From NCBI GenBank assembly GCA_965279195.1, contig CBDIHP010000021.1, positions 10,625 through 74,624 on the forward strand: a stretch of 64,000 nt of DNA. Direction: 5' to 3'. A program made the translations under genes and the position numbers. The stretch is from CBDIHP01 sp965279195. GTDB taxonomy: Bacteria; Planctomycetota; Planctomycetia; Isosphaerales; Isosphaeraceae. The notes below the pieces were generated by a model, which saw nothing but the letters and a program-made list of their open reading frames with translations, was not told the origin of the DNA and did not search any database. Of this stretch, positions 36,340 to 43,977 are shown one piece after another (the first letter of the stretch is position 1; each line of letters begins with the position of its first letter).

Positions 36340-37737
36340 ATGCTCGCCCCTTCGTTGGCGATCTGGGCCGTCCTGGCCGGCTCGTTCCCCGATGTCGAGG
36401 CCGACCGCGGCGAGGAACTGGCCCGTCGACTCGGGTCGCGACTTTATCAGATCCGCGAGACCGCCGAGACCGAGCTCCTGTCACTCGGCCGGGGCGCACT
36501 CCCCGCCCTTCGGACGGCCAAGCGTTCGCGCGACCTCGAGGTCCAGCTCCGCGCAGGCTCCATCCTGGAGAGGATCGAAGGCAACCTCCTCCTGGAACCG
36601 ACCCCGATCGCGTTGCGTTCACGCGACATGCCCCTGGTCGACCTCGTCGACCGGATCCGGCGCGAATCCGGCGTCTCCCTGATGCTCATGCCCTCCGATC
36701 CGAGGACATGGAAGGACCGCCGGGTGACGATCGACTCCCAGGACCCCTTGCCGTTCTGGTCGGCCGTCGACCGACTCTGCGAGGCGGCGAATCTCCATTA
36801 TGTCCTGGGCGCGAGCGTCGTCGGCTCGCAGACGTACGAGCCGGTCTTCGTCCTGTTCGACAAGGGGGCCCCGAAGCCCTCGATGGTGGTCGACCGGGGC
36901 CCGGTCCGGATCCAGCTCAGCGTGGTGCAGAACGCGGCCCAGTCGGGGATGTCCACCCAGGGGCTCGTCCCCGTCGCACCGTTCCGCGACGGGCCCGGCC
37001 TCCGCTTCGATCGACCCGGCCGAGGGGCGTCGATCTCCCAGACGGCGCGGGCGATCCACCTCCAGTTCCAGTTCGTTGCCGAGCCCCGGCTCGCCCTGCT
37101 GAACCAGGGGCCTGTCCGGATCTCCGAGGCCATCGACGACAAGGGGCAATCCCTCGGCTCGAATCTCGGCCCCAACGCCGGCACATTCCCGGCCGCCTAC
37201 TACGGGATGTCGCCGACCCATTCGCTCCGGCTCATCCATCAGTTGAACCTGCCGCGCGATCAGGAGCCGACCTCGCTCAGACGCCTGAGGGGGTCGCTGC
37301 CCGTGGTGATCGCGACCCGCAAAAGCGACCCGATCGACATCGCGCTGCCCGACGGCGTCGGCAAGGCCTTCCGGAACGACGAGACGATCCTGCGGGTCGC
37401 CAACCTCTCCACCCGCTCGCCCCAGACCCCGATCACCACGATGGAGGTCGTCCTCAAGACGCATGCCTCCCAGGTGCCTCCGCAGCCCATGAACGAGTTC
37501 GACCTCAGCGGCTTCCGGCCCGAGGTCTCGCCCCAGCAACTGGAAATCCTCGACGCCAACGGCCGGGTCATGACCTGGTATCCGTCGGGCATCCGGTCCG
37601 ACAGCGAGGGGACGCGTGTCACGCTCACGTTCGCGGTCAATGGCGCGACGCAGACCCCCGCCCGGGTCCGGTTCTACGGGCTGACCCGCACCTCGACCGA
37701 GCTGGACTTCTCGTTCCAGGACGTCTCGCTGAAATGA
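36340..37737 (+). CDS. Protein of unknown function, probably exported
   Basis: A 465-residue protein starting at ATG 36340, with GAGGAGG six bases upstream, a strong site. The first 20 residues (LAPSLAIWAVLAGSFP) form a weak signal-like hydrophobic stretch. Residues about 25-85 look helical and resemble a HEAT-like pair (ALPALRTAKRSRDLEVQLRAGSILERIE), a pattern frequent at the start of planctomycete proteins. Residues about 90-160 contain PLVDLVDRIRRESGVSLMLM and WSAVDRLCEAANLHYVLG, reminiscent of the secretin/TonB short N-terminal fold. The C-terminal half is beta-rich. No function can be assigned. Confidence 0.65.
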   Translation: MLAPSLAIWAVLAGSFPDVEADRGEELARRLGSRLYQIRETAETELLSLGRGALPALRTAKRSRDLEVQLRAGSILERIEGNLLLEPTPIALRSRDMPLVDLVDRIRRESGVSLMLMPSDPRTWKDRRVTIDSQDPLPFWSAVDRLCEAANLHYVLGASVVGSQTYEPVFVLFDKGAPKPSMVVDRGPVRIQLSVVQNAAQSGMSTQGLVPVAPFRDGPGLRFDRPGRGASISQTARAIHLQFQFVAEPRLALLNQGPVRISEAIDDKGQSLGSNLGPNAGTFPAAYYGMSPTHSLRLIHQLNLPRDQEPTSLRRLRGSLPVVIATRKSDPIDIALPDGVGKAFRNDETILRVANLSTRSPQTPITTMEVVLKTHASQVPPQPMNEFDLSGFRPEVSPQQLEILDANGRVMTWYPSGIRSDSEGTRVTLTFAVNGATQTPARVRFYGLTRTSTELDFSFQDVSLK

Positions 37738-37752
37738 GGGCGGTCGGGCCCA

Positions 37753-38919
37753 TCAGGACGTGAGGACGAGGTTGTCCCGGTGGATGACCTCGTCGTAAAC
37801 CTCGGCCCCGAGCGACTTTTTCGCCTGCTCGGTCCGCATCCCCCGGATCTTCCGGGCATCCCCGGCGTCGTAATTGATCAGGCCGCGGGCGAACTCCTGG
37901 CCCTCGCCGTCGCGGACGCCGACGATGTCTCCCTTCTCGAAGTCGCCGACCACGTCGACGACCCCGATCGCTAGAAGGCTGTTGAGGCCGGTCTCCAGCG
38001 CCTTCCGGGCCCCCAGGTCGACGACGACGTGCCCCCTCGGCCGCGCGGTCAGGCCGATCCAGCGCTTGCGTGCGCGGTGCGTCTGGCCGCGTGCCAGGAA
38101 CAACGTCCCGGCGGGCTCGCCGTTGAGGATCCGGGTCAGGGGATTGGGCTTCCGGCCGGACGCGATGATCACCGAGCCGCCGGCCTTGGTCACCAGCCCC
38201 GCCGACTGGAGCTTGCTGCGCATCCCGCCGGTCCCGAGCGAACTCTTGCTGTCTCCCGCCAGCGAGAGGACGTCATCGAGGTTGCCGACGAGCGGGATCG
38301 TCTCACCCAGCCCTTCGTTCCCGGGGTCGGATTTGTAGAGCCCGTCGACCACGCTCAGGATCACAAGGAGCGGGGCCTGGAGCAGGTTGGCGACCATCGC
38401 GGCGAGCTTGTCGTTGTCGCCGAACTTGATCTCGTCGACGGAGATCGTGTCGTTCTCGTTGATGACAGGGACGGCGTTGAGCTCGAACAGGGCCGTCAGG
38501 GTGTTCCGCATGTTCAGGTAGCGGACGCGGCTGTCGAAATCCTCGTGAGTGAGGAGCAACTGGGCGGCGTTGCGGCCGTGGCGCCGGAAGCCCTCGTCGT
38601 AGGCCCGCATGAGGTAGGCTTGCCCGACGGCGGCGGCGGCCTGGAGCTGCGGCAGGTTGTCCGGGCGTTTCCCCAGGCCGAGCCGGCCGATCCCGGCCCC
38701 GACCGCGCCGGAACTGACGAGGGCGACCTTCCGGCCGGTCGCGGCGACCGCGGAGATCTGCTCGGTCAGGTGGCCGATCCGGTCCAGGTCGAGTGTACCG
38801 TCGGAGCCGGCAAGGACGGATGTGCCGACCTTGACCACCCAGGTGTGCGCCGAATGCACCACGTCGTCGCGGACCAAGTCACGGGCCATCGCGGGACCAC
38901 ACTCCGTTCGAGGCTTCAT
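37753..38919 (-). CDS. proB: Glutamate 5-kinase
   Basis: A 388-residue protein; ATG 38919 is chosen with AAAGG seven bases upstream. The amino-acid kinase domain shows WVVKVGTSVLAGSDG near residue 27, VALVSSGAVGAGIGRLGL near 65, VPVINENDTISVDEIKFGDNDKLAA near 150, and GTGGMRSKLQSA near 230. A C-terminal PUA domain follows (about 290-370, with RGHVVVDLGARKAL and INYDAGDARKIRG). It phosphorylates glutamate as the first step of proline synthesis. Other proline genes are not in the window. Divergent from purF. Confidence 0.95.
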   Translation of the reverse strand: MKPRTECGPAMARDLVRDDVVHSAHTWVVKVGTSVLAGSDGTLDLDRIGHLTEQISAVAATGRKVALVSSGAVGAGIGRLGLGKRPDNLPQLQAAAAVGQAYLMRAYDEGFRRHGRNAAQLLLTHEDFDSRVRYLNMRNTLTALFELNAVPVINENDTISVDEIKFGDNDKLAAMVANLLQAPLLVILSVVDGLYKSDPGNEGLGETIPLVGNLDDVLSLAGDSKSSLGTGGMRSKLQSAGLVTKAGGSVIIASGRKPNPLTRILNGEPAGTLFLARGQTHRARKRWIGLTARPRGHVVVDLGARKALETGLNSLLAIGVVDVVGDFEKGDIVGVRDGEGQEFARGLINYDAGDARKIRGMRTEQAKKSLGAEVYDEVIHRDNLVLTS

Positions 38920-39027
38920 ATTTGCGCCTTTTCCCCAGACGCACAAGAGCACCCAAACCGCCCGTTTCGCAGGCTTTCCCCAGTCAGAATGATCGTCGGG
39001 AATTGCCCGGGGAACGGCCTGTGAAGA

Positions 39028-39056
39028 TTGTCGGTAGGGTGTCGGACCATTATACT
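39028..39056 (+). promoter_or_regulatory. Promoter of purF
   Basis: -35 TTGTCG (39028-39033), 17-base spacer, -10 TATACT (39051-39056): the best sigma-70-type match in the window. Transcription would begin near 39063, giving a leader of about 100 bases. Confidence 0.7.
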
Positions 39057-39060
39057 AGAT

Positions 39061-39145
39061 GGAGCGAAGCGGCCTAGCCGAAGTCGCCTCCCCCGACATC
39101 GCTTGCGCGTCGAGTTTGGCCCTCCCGGAGCCTCGGGCTCGCTCC
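39061..39145 (+). promoter_or_regulatory. Possible structured 5' leader of purF
   Basis: GGAGCGA (39061-39067) at the predicted RNA start can pair with TCGCTCC (39139-39145), with two more G-C pairs past a one-base bulge. This would close a long hairpin just upstream of the purF ATG. No known purine riboswitch core is recognised. Confidence 0.3.
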
Positions 39146-39165
39146 TACCAAGGTCCATCCCGTCC

Positions 39166-40770
39166 ATGGGCGAATTGAAGCACGAGTGCGGCGTGGCGGC
39201 CGTCTATCACCACCACGCCGGCGATCGTCCCGCGTCCGCGCTCACCCCGGTGCGAGACGACGTCTTCAGCGTGGCCAAGATGGTCCCCCGGATGCTGCTC
39301 GACATGCAGAACCGGGGGCAACTGGCCTCGGGGATGACGAGCTACAACCCGGACCGGAGCGCCTTGCTCAAGACCCACAAGGAACTCGGCACCGTCGCCG
39401 AGGGGTTCCGGCTGAACCATCGCGAGAAGTTCGAGGCGATCATGCGGGGCCAGACCGGCCCGGCGGCGATCGGCCACGTCCGCTACGCGACCTGCGGCGG
39501 CGACGACGTCAGCTATGCCCAGCCGTTCGAACGCGAGCACGGCCGCCGGGCCCGCTGGTTCGCGTTCGCCTTCAACGGCCAGATCACGAATTATCATGAA
39601 CTCAAGCGTGAGCTGCTTGAGCAGGGGGACTACCACCTCAAGCTCGACACCGACACCGAGATCATGATGCACGCCCTGAGCTACGAGCTCCAGCAGCAGG
39701 GCAATACGATCGACTGGGTGAAGGTCTTCTCGAACGTCGCGGAGCGGTTCGACGGCGCCTACAACGTCGTCCTGCTCTCGGCCTGCGGCGATCTGATCGT
39801 CGCCCGCGACCCGCTCGGCTTCCGGCCCCTCTGCATCGCCGAGGACGGCCCGCTGTTCGCCGCCGCCAGTGAGAGCGTGCCCCTCTCGAACCTGGGGTTC
39901 CGCGACATCCGCTCGCTCGAGCCGGGGACCGTCGCGATCGTGAACAACGACGGCGTCCGCATCGAACGCTTCGCCGAGTCCCCCCGCCACGCCCACTGCT
40001 TCTTCGAGTGGATCTACTTCGCGAACGTCGCCAGCACGCTCGACGACCGCTCCGTCTACCTCTCCCGCGCGATGCTCGGGAAGGAACTCGCGGCGATGGA
40101 GGACGTGCCGCTCGACGCCGACACGATCGTCGTCCCCGTGCCCGACACCGCCAAGGCCGCGGCCGACTCGATGGCATTTGCCCTCGGCCTGCCGTCGGTC
40201 GAAGGACTGATGCGGAACCGCTACGTCGGCCGGACCTTCATCGAAGGCACCGCCGACCGCGCGGCCAAGGCCCGGCTGAAGTACACGCCGCTGCCCGAGG
40301 TTCTGAAGGGCAAGCGGGTGCTGCTGGTCGAGGACAGCATCGTCCGCTCGACCACAATGCGGGCGCTCGTCAATGAGATCCGCGAGCGCGGCGGCGCGAG
40401 GGAGATCCACCTCCGCGTGGCCTGCCCGCCGATCATCGCGCCTTGCTATTACGGCATCGACATGTCTCGCAAGGACGAACTGTTCGCCCCCAAGTTCGCC
40501 GACCTGCCCGACGGCGGGGTCTCGCCCGAGGCGCAGATGAAGATGGCGAAGATCCTCGGGGCCGACAGCCTCCGGTATCTCCCGGTGGACGCCATCGCCC
40601 GCTCGGTCGGCCTCTCCGAAAACCGCCTCTGCCGCGCCTGCGTGACCGGCGAATACCCGACTTCCTGCGGCGAGCAGCTCTACCAGATCGACGGCCTCGA
40701 ACCCGTCGGGGCGGGTGTGGCGTCCGCGAATGGTGTCCACGATGTCCACAAACGGGCCTACGAGCGTTAA
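39166..40770 (+). CDS. purF: Amidophosphoribosyltransferase
   Basis: A 534-residue protein starting at ATG 39166. Cys8 in HECGVAAVY is the glutaminase nucleophile, exposed after removal of a seven-residue propeptide as in the B. subtilis type. RYATCGG near residue 107 and FNGQITN near 136 complete the glutaminase site. The phosphoribosyltransferase domain has the PRPP loop VLLVEDSIVRSTT at about 386-398. Cysteines in CRACVTGEYPTSC (489, 492 and about 501) fit the 4Fe-4S-binding region of this class. It makes phosphoribosylamine, the first step of purine synthesis. Confidence 0.95.
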   Translation: MGELKHECGVAAVYHHHAGDRPASALTPVRDDVFSVAKMVPRMLLDMQNRGQLASGMTSYNPDRSALLKTHKELGTVAEGFRLNHREKFEAIMRGQTGPAAIGHVRYATCGGDDVSYAQPFEREHGRRARWFAFAFNGQITNYHELKRELLEQGDYHLKLDTDTEIMMHALSYELQQQGNTIDWVKVFSNVAERFDGAYNVVLLSACGDLIVARDPLGFRPLCIAEDGPLFAAASESVPLSNLGFRDIRSLEPGTVAIVNNDGVRIERFAESPRHAHCFFEWIYFANVASTLDDRSVYLSRAMLGKELAAMEDVPLDADTIVVPVPDTAKAAADSMAFALGLPSVEGLMRNRYVGRTFIEGTADRAAKARLKYTPLPEVLKGKRVLLVEDSIVRSTTMRALVNEIRERGGAREIHLRVACPPIIAPCYYGIDMSRKDELFAPKFADLPDGGVSPEAQMKMAKILGADSLRYLPVDAIARSVGLSENRLCRACVTGEYPTSCGEQLYQIDGLEPVGAGVASANGVHDVHKRAYER

Positions 40771-40791
40771 TCGCGCGGGGCCCGCTAACGC

Positions 40792-40825
40792 GACCAGTGT
40801 TCATGCCATCGCATGAACACTGGTC
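40792..40825. terminator. Hairpin after purF
   Basis: A 14-base perfect stem (40792-40805 with 40812-40825) around a six-base loop, 22 bases past the purF stop codon. No T run, but very stable. Confidence 0.6.
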
Positions 40826-40867
40826 ACCAATAGCGGACCCTGCTCGTCCGAATTCGCGGCATGAGAA

Positions 40868-40891
40868 TAGGGTCCGCACTAGCGGACCCTA
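40868..40891. terminator. Inverted repeat at the end of the PDZ gene
   Basis: TAGGGTCCGC (40868-40877) pairs with GCGGACCCTA (40882-40891). The right arm includes the stop codon of the minus-strand PDZ gene. A further copy of TAGCGGACCCT lies at 40831, so this is a small local repeat as well as a possible terminator. Confidence 0.5.
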
Positions 40892-42040
40892 CTTGCCGTC
40901 CTTGAGTTTCTTGAGTTCGTCCTGAAGGGCCTGGATCTCCTTCGCCTGGTCGGCCTTGATCTGCTTCAGGAGGTCCTGCGACTGCTTCAGGAGAGACTCG
41001 ATCCGCTGGATGGCGTTCGGATCGGCGACCGATTTGGGACCGGATTCCGGTTGAGTGGATAGGAAGAACTGGGTCTCACCCGACTTCCCAGGCTCGGTGA
41101 AGACGAAGCTGTACATATCCTTCCCGTGGAAGTTCGTGACCGTCTTCCCATCGAGCAAGACCCCTGGCTGCACCCGATAGGTCTGCGACTGCAACACGTC
41201 CGTGGCCCTGTTCAGGGATCCATAGTACTTGGAAATATAATCCTCCGTCCGCTTCTCGGGCGTCACCTCGATCGTGAGGGACCTGCCCTCGCGAAGCAGG
41301 CTGAGTTTGAGCGCCTTGCCCCCGGACGCCTGAATCCGCTCCACGAGCTTTTCACTGCTGGCGATGGTGTCGTCGTCGATCTTCAGGAGCAGGTCGTTCT
41401 TGTGGATCCCGGCCTTGTTGGCGGGGCTGTCGGGGGTCACATCGGTGATGAGCAGGCCATGCTTTTCCTCCAGGCCGAGTTGATCGCGGAGCGTCCCGTC
41501 GACCGGAGACACCGGGATTCCGAGCCAGTAGCGTGCCTTCAGCGGCTGGCTCCGCGAGATATCCGTCACCTTCAAGATGATCCGCTTCCCCTTCCGCAAG
41601 ACGGTCACCTCGGGGTGCGTCTCGCCGGGGAGGAGCAACGACCGTTCGAGCGAATCCGGCGACTTGATCGGCTTGCCATCCACTTCGAGCAGGATGTCGT
41701 GGACCTTGACCCCGGCCTTCTCGCCGGGCTGCTTCGGCCCGACCTGCGTCACAACGTAGGCTTCGCCCGACTTCAGCCCGAGTTGCGAGACGAGAGCCTC
41801 GTCAGCGGGTTGGAGTGACACCCCGAGCGAATTCGCCGAGGTCGGGTGTCCGAAGACCTCCCAGAGGACCGTATCGGGTCGAGACTGCGCGGCAGGGGCG
41901 GTGCCGATCTTGCCCTTCACGATGGTCGGTTCCTGAGCGGGCTCGTCCTGCACCACGAGGGTGCCCAGGCAGGTCGACGCCCCCATCGCGAGGCCGAGGA
42001 CGCCACGGACGAACGCCTTTTTGCATCCAATACCATTCAT
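40889..42040 (-). CDS. Secreted protein with two PDZ domains
   Basis: A 383-residue protein; ATG 42040 is chosen with AAGGAGT six bases upstream. Residues 8-30 form a probable signal peptide (KAFVRGVLGLAMGASTCLG). Two PDZ domains follow: about 71-158 (GEAYVVTQVGPKQPGEKAGVKVHDILLEVDGKPI region) and about 172-260 (HGLLITDVTPDSPANKAGIHKNDLLLKI). No serine-protease domain is present, unlike DegS or HtrA. The last 45 residues form a Lys/Gln/Leu coiled coil. It is the third gene of an operon after an ECF sigma factor and its putative anti-sigma factor, so it may sense or relay envelope damage; this role is inference. Confidence 0.85.
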   Translation of the reverse strand: MNGIGCKKAFVRGVLGLAMGASTCLGTLVVQDEPAQEPTIVKGKIGTAPAAQSRPDTVLWEVFGHPTSANSLGVSLQPADEALVSQLGLKSGEAYVVTQVGPKQPGEKAGVKVHDILLEVDGKPIKSPDSLERSLLLPGETHPEVTVLRKGKRIILKVTDISRSQPLKARYWLGIPVSPVDGTLRDQLGLEEKHGLLITDVTPDSPANKAGIHKNDLLLKIDDDTIASSEKLVERIQASGGKALKLSLLREGRSLTIEVTPEKRTEDYISKYYGSLNRATDVLQSQTYRVQPGVLLDGKTVTNFHGKDMYSFVFTEPGKSGETQFFLSTQPESGPKSVADPNAIQRIESLLKQSQDLLKQIKADQAKEIQALQDELKKLKDGK

Positions 42041-42072
42041 GTCATGACTCCTTAGAGCAAACAAAACATCCG

Positions 42073-42717
42073 TCAATACGGGATCTGCCCGACGTACTTG
42101 ACCTGGACCTGATCGACGGGGATCGCGACGCGGCGGCCGTCGTCGAGCCCCAGGGAGACGACTTCGCGATTCTCGCGGAGTTCGTAGCCCTGCCGCTCCC
42201 AGACGCTCCGGACATACTCGGGGACCATGGGCCTGGCTTGCTCAGTGAGCCGATCCTTCAAGTTCGTGCCGGAAAGCACCGGGATGGGGATCGAGTTCCC
42301 CGGCGCCTCGCCCGGCCTGGTGAGCTGCACGAATCCCGCCAGCCTGGGAGCGTCCGGCAAGGGGGCGACCGGGGGATTCGCCGCGACCGTGGGCTCGGGC
42401 GTTTCGCGACGGAGCATGGTGCCGGACAGGACGCCCAGCCCAAATAGCGACGACATGACGCACGCGGCCGCCAGCCAGCGATGGCGTCGCCTGGCCGGGG
42501 GCGGGGCGGGGCTGGGTCGTGCCAGGACGACCACCTCGCGGATGGCGGGCGCCCAGGCCTGGTTTTCGAGGAACGCCAGGGCGCAGAGCTTCCAGGCGTC
42601 GGGGCGGCGGTCGAGTTCCAGGAGCAATTCCCGTCGCTCGGGTTCGCCGAGTTCGTTATCCACCAGCCGGTCGATCCGGCGGAGCAGGTCGGGTTCGATC
42701 GATTCGCGGCCGCTCAT
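42073..42717 (-). CDS. Putative membrane anti-sigma factor
   Basis: A 214-residue protein starting at ATG 42717, overlapping the sigma-factor stop (ATGA). The N-terminal domain (about 1-70: LLRRIDRLVDNELGEPERRELLLELDRRP) looks like the sigma-binding domain of zinc-less anti-sigma factors. One membrane helix follows at about 80-100 (WLAAACVMSSLFGLGVLSG), then a periplasmic part ending in beta-rich sequence. Regulation by position: it would hold the ECF sigma factor until an outside signal arrives. No zinc motif (HxxxCxxC) is seen. Confidence 0.75.
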   Translation of the reverse strand: MSGRESIEPDLLRRIDRLVDNELGEPERRELLLELDRRPDAWKLCALAFLENQAWAPAIREVVVLARPSPAPPPARRRHRWLAAACVMSSLFGLGVLSGTMLRRETPEPTVAANPPVAPLPDAPRLAGFVQLTRPGEAPGNSIPIPVLSGTNLKDRLTEQARPMVPEYVRSVWERQGYELRENREVVSLGLDDGRRVAIPVDQVQVKYVGQIPY

Positions 42718-43256
42718 GGGTCAACCTCGATCACGCGGGCGGCGGTGAGTTCCTGGCGGAGCCTCTGCCGGGCGCGGTGGAGCCGGGATTCTATGGCGGG
42801 TTCGGTCTGGCCGAGGTGCTCCGCCAGCTCGCGGTAGCTCCAGCCCTCGGCGTATTTCAGGATCAACACCTCCGCATCCCTCGGCGTGAGGCGGGCGAGG
42901 GCGTCGCGGACGAGCTGATGGCGTTCGGCGTCGAGCAGCCACGAGAGCGGGTCGGGCTCGACGCGTTCGGGGTCGTGGATGCGGAGCCGGTCGGCGTAGC
43001 GGCCTTCGAGCTTGGACTTGCGCCCGAGCCCCCGGCGGTAGAGGAGCGCCTTCAGCACGGCGAGCCGGTAGAGCCAGGACGCGACCCGCGAGGGGTCGGA
43101 AACCGGCGCCTTCTGCTCGACGGCGGCCAGCGAGACCTCCTGCATGACCTCGTCGACGGCCTGCCGTTCCCGAGTCCTTGCGAGCACGACGAGCCGGAGC
43201 CAGCGGTCGTGCCGCCGGAGCTGATCGTCCCAGTCGATTTCGAGCGTGGCCGCCAT
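42714..43256 (-). CDS. RNA polymerase ECF-type sigma factor
   Basis: A 180-residue protein starting at ATG 43256. Region 2 is seen in RTRERQAVDEVMQEVSLAAVEQ near residue 28 and SWLYRLAVLKALLYRRGLG near 60. Region 4 is DALARLTPRDAEVLILKYAEGWSYRELAEHLGQTEPAIESRLHRARQRLRQEL near residues 118-170, a helix-turn-helix that reads the -35 box. It heads the operon with the anti-sigma and PDZ genes. The target promoter is unknown. Confidence 0.9.
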   Translation of the reverse strand: MAATLEIDWDDQLRRHDRWLRLVVLARTRERQAVDEVMQEVSLAAVEQKAPVSDPSRVASWLYRLAVLKALLYRRGLGRKSKLEGRYADRLRIHDPERVEPDPLSWLLDAERHQLVRDALARLTPRDAEVLILKYAEGWSYRELAEHLGQTEPAIESRLHRARQRLRQELTAARVIEVDP

Positions 43257-43401
43257 GATCCGTCCGCCGGTCGCGCCTTGACTTGGTCGGGTCTCTCCGC
43301 ATCGACGATTGGTAGTTTCCGAGGCCCCTCCCCGTCCTTCGCGCTTTTTTGCGAGAATCGTCGGATTGGATCCGCCCCTCATCCGCCGCAGAGGTCTCGA
43401 A

Positions 43402-43968
43402 ATGATCGCAATGATCCTGGGAACGAACCGACCGGGCAGCCTCACGAAGCAGCTCGCCCCGACCCTGGCGGCCCACTACCGCGAGTTGGGCGAGGACGTC
43501 GACGTGATCGACCTGGCCGACCTCCCCCCGGAGATCTTCTCGCCGCTTTCCTACGCCAACAAGCCCGAGGCGTTCGCACCCTTCCTCAACCGCCTCCGCG
43601 CGGCCGATGCGTTCCTGGTCGTCTCGCCCGAGTACAACGGCAGCATCCCCGGCATCCTGAAGTACTTCATCGACATGCTGCCGACCCGCGAGCTGTTCGA
43701 GCACATGCCCGTGGCCTTCATCGGGCTCGCCGCGGGCCAGTGGGGTGCGTTGCGGCCGATCGAGCAGCTCCAGTCAATCTTCGGCTACCGCAACGCCTTC
43801 CTCTTCCCCGACCGCGTCTTCATCCCCAACGCTGGCGCATCCTTCGATGCCTCCGGCACGTTCCATGACCCCTCCGTGCTCGCGCGGATCCAGGCGCAGG
43901 CCATCGGATTCGTCGACTTCATCGCCCGGGTCAAGCCGTTGCGGCCGGTGGGCGATCGGCCGGAGTAA
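43402..43968 (+). CDS. NADPH-dependent FMN reductase family protein
   Basis: A 188-residue flavodoxin-like protein starting at ATG 43402 with GAGG eight bases upstream. The FMN phosphate loop is GTNRPGSLTKQLA (residues about 7-19), and SPEYNGSIPGILKYFIDML at about 76-94 is the family signature binding the isoalloxazine ring. AAGQWGALRPIEQLQSIF near 113 is also typical. It probably reduces FMN or quinones using NAD(P)H. Cytosolic; divergent from the sigma-factor operon. Confidence 0.88.
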   Translation: MIAMILGTNRPGSLTKQLAPTLAAHYRELGEDVDVIDLADLPPEIFSPLSYANKPEAFAPFLNRLRAADAFLVVSPEYNGSIPGILKYFIDMLPTRELFEHMPVAFIGLAAGQWGALRPIEQLQSIFGYRNAFLFPDRVFIPNAGASFDASGTFHDPSVLARIQAQAIGFVDFIARVKPLRPVGDRPE

Positions 43969-43977
43969 CCGCGGCGG

